A stretch of 64,000 nt of DNA from assembly GCF_004027225.2 (NCBI RefSeq), contig NC_044278.2, forward strand, positions 64,058,243 to 64,122,242, given 5' to 3'. Each line of letters begins with the position of its first letter. The first letter of the stretch is position 1. The position numbers were made by a program, and so were the translations under genes. The DNA comes from Strigops habroptila. Lineage: Eukaryota > Chordata > Aves > Psittaciformes > Psittacidae. Positions 25,261 through 37,959 of the stretch are shown piece by piece. Under the pieces are notes generated by a model. It searched no databases and was not told where the DNA came from. It saw only the letters and a program-made list of their open reading frames with translations.

Positions 25261-28200
25261 TTCTCCCGATTTCTGCACTGCACAAATTATCCTATATTAG
25301 CTTTTCTTTTTCAGACTTCTCTGGGACCACGCATATTCCAAGCATCCACACGGCATCCAGCGTGTTTCATCCCGGTTTGTAAATTAAATAACGTACTACA
25401 CGTTTAACCCAGCAGATTTTTGGAAAAAATATGTCTGAGAGAAATGGTAATCACTCTTTTCCTTCACAAGAGCTTGTTTTAGAAGTAGTGCCTCCAATTT
25501 TTGGCTGTGCCAATACTGTTGGGGCACATATACTGTATATATGTCTGCAGTCTTGGTTTTCCTGCTTGCCCAAGTTTGCACCTGCTTGAGATTGCATCTG
25601 CTCCCTCCTGTCTGCACATCAAGTTTTCCTATACTTAGAAAAAGGACAGGGAAAGGACAGGTATGGTGCTTCAAGCATAACATCGGGACATGAAATTTTA
25701 AGCATCCAGATTTGGCAACAGAGAGATGCTCCCATGTCCCGTAATACGGTCCTAACCTGAATGTCCTATTGTGACTGCAGCAGTTCGTGTTTCAAGGTAT
25801 GACAACACAAACCACAACACCCCCCATGTACTTGTAGTATGAGACTAGGCACCCAGGATGTCTTCCAAAAGGATATTTATCTTCCAAAGAATATATTCGT
25901 GGGATAATCTCCACAAATCCCATAGAACTGCAGAAACTGGATTTTCTTCTGAACCATTCCATGGTTGGGAGGATGTAATTTCACATCATTACAGAGGAAG
26001 TGAGGATCACGATCACTGAACTCCTATGATTTTGGACAAAATACTGTGAATTGTAAAGCATCTATGAGGGATGGCACATGTGGGTAGAGAGCTCCTGCTT
26101 TCTTCTTCTCATGAAAAATGTTCTTAGTCAGAGAGAGGAAGTTGATGCAGCACATTAAAATCCTCATTTTCTTAGCCAAAATAGAAACGCCTCTGTGGGT
26201 ATGCCTACATTGCAGCCAAATCCACTACTATAGCTCCGAATAGTTCAGACTTCATAATTCCCACCCCCAGGCTTCTGCTGAGTTAGCAATAGTAAAGGGT
26301 AAAGATACATTGACTCAGCTCTCATCTCTCTGCCATAATTTGGGTCAAATGAAAAGGATTTTTTTCTTCATCTTACTTATGGTAAAAGGTGTCAAGGAGA
26401 AGACCAGGAGCATTCAGCCATGAAACCACAGTATCATGTGCAAATTTTTAATACATTCCAAATGTCGTGATTTAACCAATGTCGTGATTGGTTGCCAACT
26501 GGCAACTAATATCTTAATATCTTATTGTGCATTTTTAAACAAAAACATTTGGATGTTACAAAAGGAAGCATGGAGTCTCAAAGGAAAAAATGCATAACAG
26601 GTATTGACAAAACCCCCTATGTTCAACAGACTTGGCCCATGATTATTCAGTATTTCTGATAACCTCCTATAGTCAGTCTTGTTAAAGACTTTTGAAAGCC
26701 TGCATAAACTGTGCTAGCTTTTTCCCCTGCTTAGGAAAACATTTAAAGAACTGTAATCAAAGAGGGAGCTTTTCCAAGGTGAGACTGCTTGGTTAGGCAT
26801 CAGACAGCAAAAGCATTTTTATAAATCAAAAATATAGCTCATCAGGGGAAAACACACTAGAAATGAATACTACATTTCTTCATGACAATATAATATGGTT
26901 TGATATGTAAAAGAAGAAAGACAAAAGGTCAGTTTAAAAAGAAAGATGAATAAGGTGACTCTCACAAATGGTACAACATGTAGGACTCATTTCTCTAACA
27001 CTGGTCATTTTACGGTGCCTTGTCTAAGAAGGTTGTCCACCACACTCAGTCTGTGAGGTGAAGTAAATTGCTGTGGTGAGGTTCCCATTTCTCTTCACTG
27101 ACCACAGAAGGAACCCAGACAGTTCCAGTCCCACCAGTTTTATGATGAGCTGCTTCTCACAGGATGCTTCGATGTTGGGCTGAGGTGCTAAAAGCCCACC
27201 CACTGCCAGGTTTTTTGGTTTTGTTTTCTGCAAAAAGGTGAACTGTAATGAAAACTAGAATGCAATTCTGCTAATTCAGATAAACCATGTCAAAACTGGA
27301 GGCTGGACTGCTAGTCCCTGAGTACACCGTGGTGAACAGTTACTTTTACTGCTACATTTGTTATCATGTTGTATTAACACAATTAATATGCACAAACAGT
27401 AGATGCTAATCTACTCCTCTCTTAGAAGAGGCTAATTTTTTTTACTGCAATCAGAAAGCCAGTTTGTCAAGGTCATGAATCATCTCATTCCTCAGCAGTA
27501 GTTGATCTCAGAATGTGACCAAACCAGCTTCCATTTACTTGTTAATAGTTAACAGTTTATTTCAAGTGCCTGATAAATTCTGGGTCAGAACTCCTGAAAA
27601 CATTTGAGGGCTCAGAATTAATGTTTATTTTATCAGGGTGAAAATATGAACCACTTATTTCTGTAGCCTCTTGTGATGCAATTTTATTTCCGGCATGAAA
27701 CAAATGGCCCACAAGCAGCCGCCTGCCTTGCCAGAGAGACCTAATAAAAGAGCTACAAACCAGAAAAATCTCTCAGAAATAGAAGACCAGATGGGAGGAA
27801 GCTACGAAGATCAGAATAATAAGTTACCACTGCCATTAGATTAAGATAGTTTAAGGACAAACATCTACTCTCACCTAAGTTTTGATCAAGTTATGCAGTT
27901 TTTGCAAAACCTTTTCAGTTCTGTAATCTCTAACTACTATCTCTAGTCTCTTTGCTTAAATCCAATACAGATTATACCACTTCCTAAAACGGCACTACTT
28001 AATTTCTTCTTGTCTTTCAACTAGCTGGATCATATCAATGTAAATATTATGATCCTTCCAGCTGATAATCAAGAAGCAAGAGAGCACCTATGGCTTGTCA
28101 TTCAAAAGCTTGAAAAATAAAGCCTTGGACAGTTGTTAGCCTTCATGTGAGTCTAATTTATACTATAGGATGCATTAGTCCAGAATCTGGGGGACCTTTG

Positions 28201-31200
28201 CAGCCCCTTTCTACAGTCACCTGCTACTCTGACTGCACCCCAAAATCTCACTGTCCTACAGAAGGGACAAATGAGCCATCATTTTGATTCCTTGAAATGC
28301 CACAGCTTTTAGATTAATGCTTGAAAATAAGCTGACCCAAATTTCAGTTTCTGTTTATACATAGCTGCACTGGTTTGGGGGCTGCTTCGTAAAACCATTC
28401 CTTTTCACAGAGCTGAGGAGGATTCAAGGGGAAACCGGGCAAGCACGAAGGAACTCTTCCCCGATAAATGCTGCAAGTGTCTGAGAATTAACAGCTTTGG
28501 GACTTTCTGATTTCCATTAGTCTAACAGTTTTTTAGACTTCTGGCCTCCACAAGGCAAGGATCTCTACAATGTTATCATGCACTGAGAAAAAACAATTAC
28601 TTTCTTCCATTTTAAACCTTCTACCACAAGATTGTAATGGCTCCTCTCACTTTTGCTAGCTTTTCATTCTTTATATTGGCAATTCGAGGACAGAGGCGAT
28701 GAGGTAAATGTTTTGTCTGGAGAACAAACTCCAGTTCCATTCCCTGGATTGCCTAAATTCTTCCATTTAAAAAGGCCTTGAGTTTCAAGTTGTTACAGTT
28801 CTTGTGCACATACAAAGGGTTTCTTACAAATCTTTTCTGTCATGATCACAAAATGTACTTATAAAGAATATAAGCACATTGTGAACTTGTGTGCCTTATC
28901 CATCAAAACGGAGGCTGTGACCTGAAGCTCATTGAAATGGAGGGATTTTTTTTTCTATCCACTCTGAAGAATGCAGCTAACAAGTGTTTGCTGTAATTTC
29001 TCCATTTGCACTCTGTTGGGTTTTATTTCCTTTTGTTACTATCCATTTTCTATATATCTACCAGTTAGCTAATTTATAATCCTAATCAAAAACTCATAAC
29101 AGAATTTAAATTCAAGTCTGCCCTTCTTCACTGAATAATTTAGCATAGGCTTCACTTAGGTATGCTTTTAACTGTTAATAGTATTCCTAAGTGCTAAGAA
29201 AATACTTCAGCACTCAGCTGACCAGCAACAGGCTATGTGATCGAGTCCCTACTTGGCATTTCACTGAGAATGGCCATCTTTTTCTACAGTCATTGATGTC
29301 TCCCCGTCTTCCTTCCCATATAAGTGGATATTCCTATTTATTTTTCTTCTACTCTCTTCCATTCTCATTTTCCATGTACCTATTCTATGATGAAGCTTTA
29401 GTTTTACACTTTGTACCCTCTCTCTCCTCCTTTGGTCAATCCCCCTTTTGTTTCACCTTTTAATCTCAATTATTTTTTCCATTCAGTTTCCTTTGTCTAT
29501 AGTAAATTAATTTTCTCCTTTCTCCTTTTTCTGATTTATGAATAGAAATCTTGTTATGTTATTTTATAGTAGTTATTTTATAATAATCTCATCTGAGCTT
29601 TAGAGAATTACAAGCTTCTTTTTTGAATTAAATAGGAACAAGCTCACTCCAATAATATCTTACATTAACATCTCCAGTATGTTCTAAAGTGCTCTTTAGT
29701 CTGTTATTTTTACTCCTTAAACAGACAAGCTTTGACACAAACAGGTGTTTGACGTCAGTTAGACTATATCATGTTAAATCTGGAATGAGTTTCACGCAGC
29801 ACTTCTGTTTAAGTTAGGAATTTAGATTAAATATCAACAAGCATTAAAAATTTCTGCAACTTCCTCTATCTCACGGGAGCTGTTTTCTCAGTGCGTTAAA
29901 AGGACACATATAATTCACACTCTGTGAAAAATAAAATCTCATAATAGAGAGAAACTTTTTCCTTGAGCATTTTCATTCTTCCATCCTTTATAGTTCTGAG
30001 TTTTCTCTCTGATTTAAGAGTTTCTTGCCTGGTGTGAAGGAAGGTCGGGATACCTTGTACTCAAAGCTGCTGGAACCGATCAGTGATGTATCAGGCCAAA
30101 TACAGAACTGATTTGCTCCCATAAGCAATTTAAGCAATGTTTTGGTGAAGCTGTCATAAGTGTAAATCAGCACAGAACATAGTGCCATGTTTCTGCAATG
30201 CTCTGAAGATGAAAACGTCCTGACAATATTAATTTATTACTGCTAACTAAGTAGCCAAAGAAAGGCAATCTCTAATTATGTTTACCTCCCACTTGTCATT
30301 TCAAATGGAAAAAAGCAAGAAAGCAATTTTTCAAATAATATTTCCAGAGCTGAACCCAGACCAGGAGGTACTAAAGCAATTACTTCAGCAGCTTGCTTTT
30401 ATAAAGGGCATCACCAGCAACAGGTTTCATTTCTAGGTAACTTCCCAGGCTTCCAAGAAACATGGCAGCATCTACAGCCTAGAAAGATGTCAAAGCAGTA
30501 GCATGCAATTCACAGCAATTCAAGAAACAAAGTGCCAGAAAATATACTGCTTCAGCAAATATAATTTGCATCAAATTTTCCCATAACAGAATGACATGAA
30601 AGATAATTACATTATAGCAGGAGAAAGAAGTTTTCATTTCAGCTGCAAACAGGAGACACCATTTGTCAGAGGCAATTTTAAAGTATTTTTGCTCTTGAAT
30701 TTAGAGCAGGATTATGTCTATATAATTAGAAGGGAGAATATTTCTTTGAGGTGGCTGAAGGTCAAATCCCATCATGCTTATTTATACCTTGGCTATGAAT
30801 AGTTCCACTGATCTCAATAAGACTTCTGGAGGAGTACCCAAGGTGAGTAATGATGAAAAACTCGATTAATAAAAAAAGAAAGGGCAAAGGGAAAACAGAA
30901 CAGTTTCATAAGATCAATCAACAGCAAATTTCTAAATAGTGAAATTGAAAATGCACTTGAAAGAATGACACAGAAATTAATTCCCAGAACACTGTGATGT
31001 AAAAGGATGCACTGGGGAGTGGTGCACTTTTTTGATCACAAATATATGGTTAAAGACACAGAAAAATAAGAAATACTGAATGCAGCATCTCTGCAGTTCA
31101 TGTAAACTCTCTACAGGATGTTACAGTATGGCAGTGTTTCAAATGTAATGATGTTGCTCTTATGCTCTGTTTGAAACACTTTTAGTAAACCTTAGGGTCA

Positions 31201-33585
31201 TTTTAGTAGTCTTTAGTGTCTGGATATAACATCTAATATAGTGAAAGATAAAGTGTGTAATACAGTGGAAGTCCAGCAGACTAGCTATTAATCTAAATAT
31301 GAAATACTCTGTGTTTTTTGTCTCTTTATACAAAGAAGCTGGGAAGTCTTCTTTCGTATTCTAGGAGGGAAAGATTTTCTGTTAGAGAAGTAACTGTTAC
31401 TAACAAAATCATCATAGCATCCTCTTTTCTAGTTCTAAACCAGGACTAGAAAAGGATTTGAAAAATTTATACAGTAAGTTTCTAATCTGAAGACTACAAA
31501 CTTAAGCAAAAATTTCCAGTATTAGTCTCCAAACGCACGCTGGTATCAATTATATTTGCATATTCTAAATTCCGTTTTGATCATCCGTTCTTAATCTTCA
31601 GGTCCCATCTTCACACATGTAAGTAAATCATGACTGCCTTTATACTCCTAATTACATTAGAATTTCCTTTCTAAATAAGTTATCTGTTATCCACCCCTCG
31701 CGCAGGGGCCAGACATAGGCAGATGAAACAAGAGCCCAAGGAAGGGTTCCATGCTTTTAGGAGAAATCATTGTGATAAATTTCACAGTGATCAGTATACA
31801 CTTTGAAGGTCACAATATTATCTTTCTGTAAGGAATAAAAAGAGGACAGCTGTTTTTACTGTCAAATTCAGTCAAATTCTTTTGACCTTTAACAAACGCC
31901 TGGAGGAGAAGTCCCACTTCTCTCTGCATACTGCCAGTATGGATAGGGAGGAGTTCAAAGAGGAAAGAAACAAAGAGATTGCAATGGCTCATTCAGCCAA
32001 GAGGTGAAATAAAAGTGTAGTAACACGGCTAGAGGTAGGACAAAGTGTAACTCCTGACTGGATGTGATTTTGCCCTGAGGCAAAGTTGTCTGTGACAGTC
32101 TTCAATGGCCTTTTCTTCCTGACCTGGAACAATGCTGACAAGCTTGGCACCATGAGAATTTCTTCATAGGGAATAGCTATGGCTTACAGCCTAGAGAAAA
32201 GACTTAAAATGCAGAATTTATATGCCTGAATGTCAGCGCTATGAGGTGGTCTCAACTGAAAACACAGGTCTATTCTGTACATGCTGCTTTTTTTTTTTTT
32301 TTAATGATTCACATGATGACAGTATTGAACTTGCAAATAAAAATCAAGTTCTTTCAATGGTCACAAACCTGCATTGTGAAAATAACTTCACATTTAAAGG
32401 ACATCAGTTCCATTCATTTTGGCTCACATTATTATTAGTCACTAGGATAGTCCCATCTGATTCTGCCACATATGCATAGATTTCCCATCAAGGGCTGCCG
32501 CAGTCCATAGGACGTCTCATAGATACGTGGGTCTGTTTATCATGATCTTGATGAGTTTATAAGAGCTAAAGAAATTCTCTCTTACTACCAGTTAACTTAC
32601 TCCATCATTTTCATAATGCTGGAAAGAGTGAAAACTTGATACATCTTTTTATAGGCTGTAATTCTATAACTTCTTGTAGGCATATAGACTTCTGTACACA
32701 TCCACGCACAGTCCTCCAGGAACATGGTAGAATGGTAGGATAGGCTTGGGCTCTCATGTGTTGATGAAGTCTGATTAGACCTTAAAATGTTGCAGTTAGA
32801 AAAAAGAAATCTATGCAGAACTCACGTTTTGTGCACTTACCAGAACTTCTTTCATTGTAATCACTTTGAATCACATTTGCTTACTTTCTGATCGAGTTCT
32901 CAATCCTATATTTCGATGTCATTTGGTGAGTATGTCCACACTGAAATTAATTCCCCTGAAATTCACGAAAAAACTTTTTTCTTTCATAGAAGCAGAAATT
33001 CTAGAAAAAACTAGAGCACTGATTCCTTCATACAGTAAAACATATCAATCTATCTAGGTAAGTACAAAATAGAGAAGGACTAGGATGACTTTATGAATGA
33101 GAAGTACTAGAAAGGAGAGAATTGAGCTGGCTGGTGGTATGGACACAGCAGGGCTGCTCCCTCCACACAGTGCCAGCTGCCAGCTGTTCACAAACTCGGA
33201 TTCCTTATTGAAGGAAGCTGATTGGAGACCTTGACTCACAGTTGACCCCTATTTTCATCTGCATCTCTAGCATCTGTCCATCAGGGAAGAGTTTACTCCA
33301 GCTTGGTGTCTGTATCTACAGCCCAGGTTGCCTCATGATTTCTAAGATCTTCTTTTCTATTGCCTGTAACACAGGAGAATTCTAATCATCCACGTCAGGC
33401 TTTTCTGTGATAAGGATGTCTTGAGCTAGTTGATTTACCTGTCTCATTTTCAATGCACTGTGATTTGGACACCTACCAGGCAGAAGTAATACAGCGATAT
33501 GCTTGTTCAGTCCTGGTGAAAGAAACAAGTCCTACAACTGAGGTGCTCCAAGAGCTGCAAGATTTGAAGAGGGGCAGCAGAGCAG
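25261..33585. other. intergenic, no gene seen
   Basis: About 8.3 kb of AT-rich sequence without a supported gene or recognised transposon. Notable local structure is a pair of overlapping perfect inverted repeats at 26,474-26,506. A 15-base T run lies at about 32,288-32,302. Open frames are all short and lack domain features. Confidence 0.55.
26461..26506. repeat. overlapping inverted repeats with a duplicated 12-mer
   Basis: AATGTCGTGATT occurs at 26,461-26,472 and again at 26,478-26,489. The second copy lies within a perfect inverted repeat AACCAAT / ATTGGTT (arms 26,474-26,480 and 26,487-26,493). This overlaps a second perfect inverted repeat GTTGCCA-AC-TGGCAAC (26,491-26,506). The latter resembles a palindromic RFX X-box but has a longer spacer than usual. 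The first contains CCAAT and its complement. Function is unknown. Confidence 0.6.
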
Positions 33586-33588
33586 GGA

Positions 33589-34080
33589 CATAGAATCATA
33601 GAATAGTTTGGGTTGGAAGGGACCTTCAAAGGTCATCTAGTGCAACCCCCCTGCAACAAGCAGAGACGTCTTCAGCTGGACCAGGTTGCTCGGAACCACA
33701 TCCAGCCTAGCCTTGAATGTCTCCAGGGATGGTGCATCTACCACCTCTCTGGCAACCTATGCCAGTATTTTACCAACCTCATTGTAAAAAATTTCTTGCT
33801 CACATCCAGCCTGAACCTCCCCTCTTTTAGTTTAAAACCATTATCTCTCATCCTATTGTAACAGGCCTTGCTAAAATGTCTCTCCCATTTTAAGCATTGA
33901 AAGGCTGCAAAAAGGTCTCCCCAAAGCCTTCTCTTCTTCATGCTGAACAATGCCAACTCTCATAGTCTTTCCTCACAGGAGAGGTGCTCCATCCCCCTAA
34001 ACATTTTTGTGGCCCTTCTCTGGACCCTCTCCAACAGGTCCATATTTTTCCTTGATCAGGGCATCTAGGTTGTGGACTAA
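33589..34080 (-). mobile_element. CR1 LINE, 5'-truncated
   Basis: Reverse-oriented CR1 of about 490 bp, with the 3' tail complement (ATAGAATCATAGAATAG) at the left edge. It continues through the 3' UTR and the reverse-transcriptase C-terminal region, ending near GACCCTCTCCAACAGGTCC. Numerous substitutions and frame breaks show an old, inactive copy. Confidence 0.92.
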
Positions 34081-34084
34081 TCCG

Positions 34085-35840
34085 TGGGGTGAAGAGGAAG
34101 AACCTAGTCTAGGATAAATATGTAGACACAGCAGTGGCAATGTGATGAATAGCTCTTTCGGGCTTTGTAGCCTGAGAGTGTGCTGTAGTTAGGGCTGTCT
34201 GGAAGATGATGAGTGTAAATATTTCTGTTTAATGAGCGTGCATGCTCATTTGCTCATTTAGAAGAAAGAAGTCATAAAGGAAGGCAATAAGCAGAAACAA
34301 AACCATAAATTGCTATGCCTCACAAATTGCTACCTGTTCATAGTTTTTGCAGTGACCTCATGCCTCGCAAAGAGCTGCAACAAATAAACCACTGGAGTGC
34401 CAGCACATCTTGAGCATGAGGAATAAGCCTCCCTTATTTCCCTTCTCTTATGTTTGTAAGGTCTCGTCTAGGATTCACTAGATAACCACATGCCTCTATT
34501 TTGTGGATTTGTCTGTGTTTAAAAAGCAGCATGTTTTGTTCAGCAGTTTGTACCTCCTTTATCATTGAGGTCCCACTGAGGTCTCCTGTGGTATCTTCAT
34601 AATGCTCATCGAGTCATGGAGGTTCAACATCCCAGAAGACAGGAAGACAGATGCTGCCAGAGGAGGAAAAAGAGAGACAGACTGAGGTGCTCAACACCAA
34701 GGCCACAGCAAACCTGTGGTATGTTGGGGGCAGCAGTTAATAGCTGGCATGACATATAGAGATATACCTTCAGCTGCTTGCTCAACTTGTCTCCAAAAGA
34801 AGATCACCTCAGCAAAAATCAATCCTGTTCTGTGACAAACATTTCACCCCATTTGAACTTACAAAATACTGTTAGCCTGGAGACCAAATGCGGCCCATGT
34901 GCAGGACGGTGTATATAAGTACCTAGGGAAAGCTGGCATGGAAACAAATAAACATGCTCTAATTTTCTCCTGCAGAATTCGGCAGCTTTTGTACTGTGGG
35001 AGACTAGAAAGATTGAGTTATCCTGACACCAGTACAGTCATTATTGGCTCAGGCTTTTGGCTGGCATCCAAGGTTGATGTTCCCATTCTTGAGGGGGCTT
35101 TACTCTAGCACAGAAATTGGTAAGAAAGTTTAATGTGTTGTCTACCTCCGTAAGCTAGCCTGAGCGTCTGAATTCCAGAACATCTGGAGCCCAACCATGG
35201 TGACCATGTTGCCACACTGTCAGAAAGGCTAATGAACAACCTCACTGTAATTAAATGGTGTCCTCAGATGCTCTAAAATGAAAAACAAACGCACCCCAAT
35301 GTGTATAGTCTGCATACCTGTGCTACCCAGACGGTAAAGTATTCCATGTTCCTTCCGTATTGAGCAACTTTTGACATGCTTCATGCCTATACTTACTATG
35401 GTGGAGACCTCCTGCTATAGACAACTCAGTGATTTGGGGAAATTATCTTGCAACAGGCCTATGCATCTGAGGGCTAGAGACCAAATTACAGGCTCTTAAT
35501 GTTTTCCCAAATATTTTCACATACACTCTGTTATTATCTGTATTGCATTACAGGCTAGCTATCATGAGCCATTCGACTTGAACAACAGGCAACTTAAATT
35601 GCACACTGTATATTGGAGTGCATTTGTACAAGGAAACATCAGCAGCAATAACCAAACACACTGTGCTGTGCCTACGGAATGTGTTCTCCTGAGGTCAGTG
35701 GAAGTTCAGACTGCTGAGGACTTGTGTCTTCAAGGGCTTACCTCAGGATCACTTCTATATCCCTGGAACCTGTCCACATCACCAGTTTCCTAAATTCTCC
35801 CAAGGATCTGAAACAACACATAGTACCCTCCAATCCCAGG
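34085..35840. other. intergenic, no gene seen
   Basis: No gene or recognised repeat between two CR1 copies. Short open frames only. Confidence 0.55.
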
Positions 35841-35844
35841 TAGT

Positions 35845-36465
35845 CAAGGAGGCCAACAGCATCCCAGCCTATATCAGAAACAGTGTGGCCAGCAGGACGG
35901 TGGGGAAGTGACTGTCCTCCTGTGCTCGGCACTGGAGAGGCTGCACCTCGAATCCTGTGTTCAGTTCTGGGCCCCTCACTACAAGAGAGACATTGAGGTG
36001 CTGGAGCAGGTCCAGGGAAGGGCAAGGAAGCTGCTGAAGGGTCTGGAGCACAAGTCTTATGAGGAACAGCTGAGGGACCTGGGGTGTTTAGTCTGGAGAA
36101 GAGAAGGCTCAGGGGGGGACCATATCGCTCTCTACAACTGCCTGAAAGGAGGTTGTAGTGAGGTGGGGGTCGGCCTCCTCTCCCAAGTAACAAGCAATAG
36201 GACAAGAGGTAATGGCCTCAAGCTGCACCAGGGGAGGTTTAGACTGGATATTAGGAATAATTGCTTGACCAAAAGGGTGGTCAGGCATCAGAAAAGGCTG
36301 CCCAGGGAAGGTTTAGACTGGATATTAGGAATAATTGCTTGACCAAAAGGGTGGTCAGGCATCAGAACAGGCTGCCCAGGGAAGTGGTAGAATCACTGTC
36401 CCTGGAAGTGTTAAAAAAATGTATAGATGAAGCCCTCAGTGACATGGTTTAGTGGTGGCCTTGGC
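35845..36465 (+). mobile_element. CR1 LINE with internal 74-bp tandem duplication
   Basis: Sense CR1 covering the C-terminal reverse transcriptase segment; fragments such as [15 protein letters not shown] and [10 protein letters not shown] are readable. It shares a 109-nt identical block (36,141-36,249) with the copy at 47.5 kb, so the two belong to one subfamily. Bases 36,235-36,308 are repeated almost exactly at 36,309-36,382 (one A/C difference), which shifts the frame. The usual 3' end and tail are missing after about 36,465. Confidence 0.92.
36235..36382 (+). repeat. 74-bp tandem duplication inside CR1
   Basis: Two adjacent copies, each beginning AGGTTTAGACTGGATATTAG and ending CCCAGGGA. 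They differ at one position (GAAAAGG versus GAACAGG). The period is 74 bp, not a multiple of three. The related CR1 at 47.5 kb has a single copy, so the duplication arose in this copy after, or during, its insertion. Confidence 0.95.
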
Positions 36466-36469
36466 AGCC

Positions 36470-37940
36470 CTTGGGTCCTGATGTCAGTTAGTAACAAAAC
36501 CTAAAATCCCAGTTGCATTTTCACCCTGTTATTGAAACTGTTTTCTGGCCTATCTTCTCTTCATCACTGTTAGAAACTATTGATACCCGTTTTGAGTGCC
36601 AGAAAGAGCTACATTTTGCTAGCACATGAAAATAGCTCAAATACAGCAGAATCTTAGTAAAATACAGAAATCATTGCTTTAAGTGCTTAAACTACTATGA
36701 TTTGGTAGCACTGCTGTAAATCAATAATCATACTGAAGCTTTTAGGTATTTTATTAATATGTGAATAGTAAATCAACACATAAGGTGAGAGTACGTGCAC
36801 GGAGTATCCCTTTACTGGTCTAAATCTTCATGGTCTAAACTCTTTGATACAAGATTACTCTTTTTGCTTTCTGAAATTCTATGATTCTATGAAATCCTGC
36901 CGGCCGCTTCAAAAGGGTGTAACTTATGTTGCACATGGGAATTATGTTGCACAGTATCCATGCAAAGAGAATGTTTCTTCATGTTTTCATACCAGGCACC
37001 CAGAAGAAACTTACTTGCTTTGCATTACTTCTGAGAAGCACTTTGATTGAATTCTTTTTCCCAGTCTGGGATTCAGATGGGAATACAGGTAGGAAATGGA
37101 AATCTGAGGTGCCTGCACATACCACAGCAAAATAGAGCCATACAATAATGAAAGTAGAATACCCTCCCTCACAGAGTATTTCACGCTGCCCTGAATCTCG
37201 TCCCATATCGTTATTTTAGAGTCTCTTGCAAAATCTGGGTTTTTTCTCCAAATAATTTAGCATCCTCTCTCTTTGGGTATCTCCAGTACTTTGGAGGTCT
37301 GGTGGATATCTGATTCTGAACTGAAATTATGTATCACCAGGTACAGCTGCAAAACCACAAATCTGGGCAGTAAAAGCAGAAAAAGCAAAATTAACTGGGC
37401 ATGGCTTAAAAAAAGAAAATATTGCTACATAGCTATTCCTTTTGAACAGGTAGGCAAAAATCAAAGCATCTCATAAATGCAAAGCCTAGGCTGGCTAAAG
37501 GAATCATAACAGTTTCAATATGAGGCATGCAAGAGTGAGGATGTGTATGCATTTATTATGAAAAGTGTTGTTCATTTGTCACAAAGAGTGCTGCTATCAG
37601 AATGCTTTCATGTGGGGAAGGAGAGAAAACAACCGGTCAGCTATCTGCAGGATCCTGTAAGAGTTGTTTCCCCTCCAGTTGGTCTACACATTATCCCTTT
37701 CTTTGCCCAAAATTTGTAACATGTTTATGTCCTATTAAAATATTTTCCCAGATATGCTTGGTGCAAAGAGGACTGATGCAAAAACGGTAGGCTAGATCTC
37801 TAGGTATTTTAAATAATTTCAGTTCTGTCACCTGAACTGGAATTAAGCTGAATTACAACTGCTCAGCAACTGACTCTGAAAGTGGGTAGACCTGCCACTT
37901 GGAAAAGAATCCCTGGTCCCTACAGACAACCAACCTCTTT
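36470..37940. other. RAB20 upstream flank, no gene seen
   Basis: AT-rich DNA before the RAB20 CpG island. An isolated CR1-tail-like motif (ATTCTATGATTCTATG) sits at 36,874-36,889 without a CR1 body beside it. It may be the displaced end of the neighbouring truncated CR1 or a remnant of another copy. Nothing else is recognised. Confidence 0.5.
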
Positions 37941-37959
37941 CTCACCAGGGTTTGACTGG

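Noticed and set aside
35738..36342. Frames of 144-155 codons on both strands at 35.7-36.3 kb
   Set aside because: The plus-strand frame is CR1 reverse transcriptase debris and the minus-strand one its shadow.
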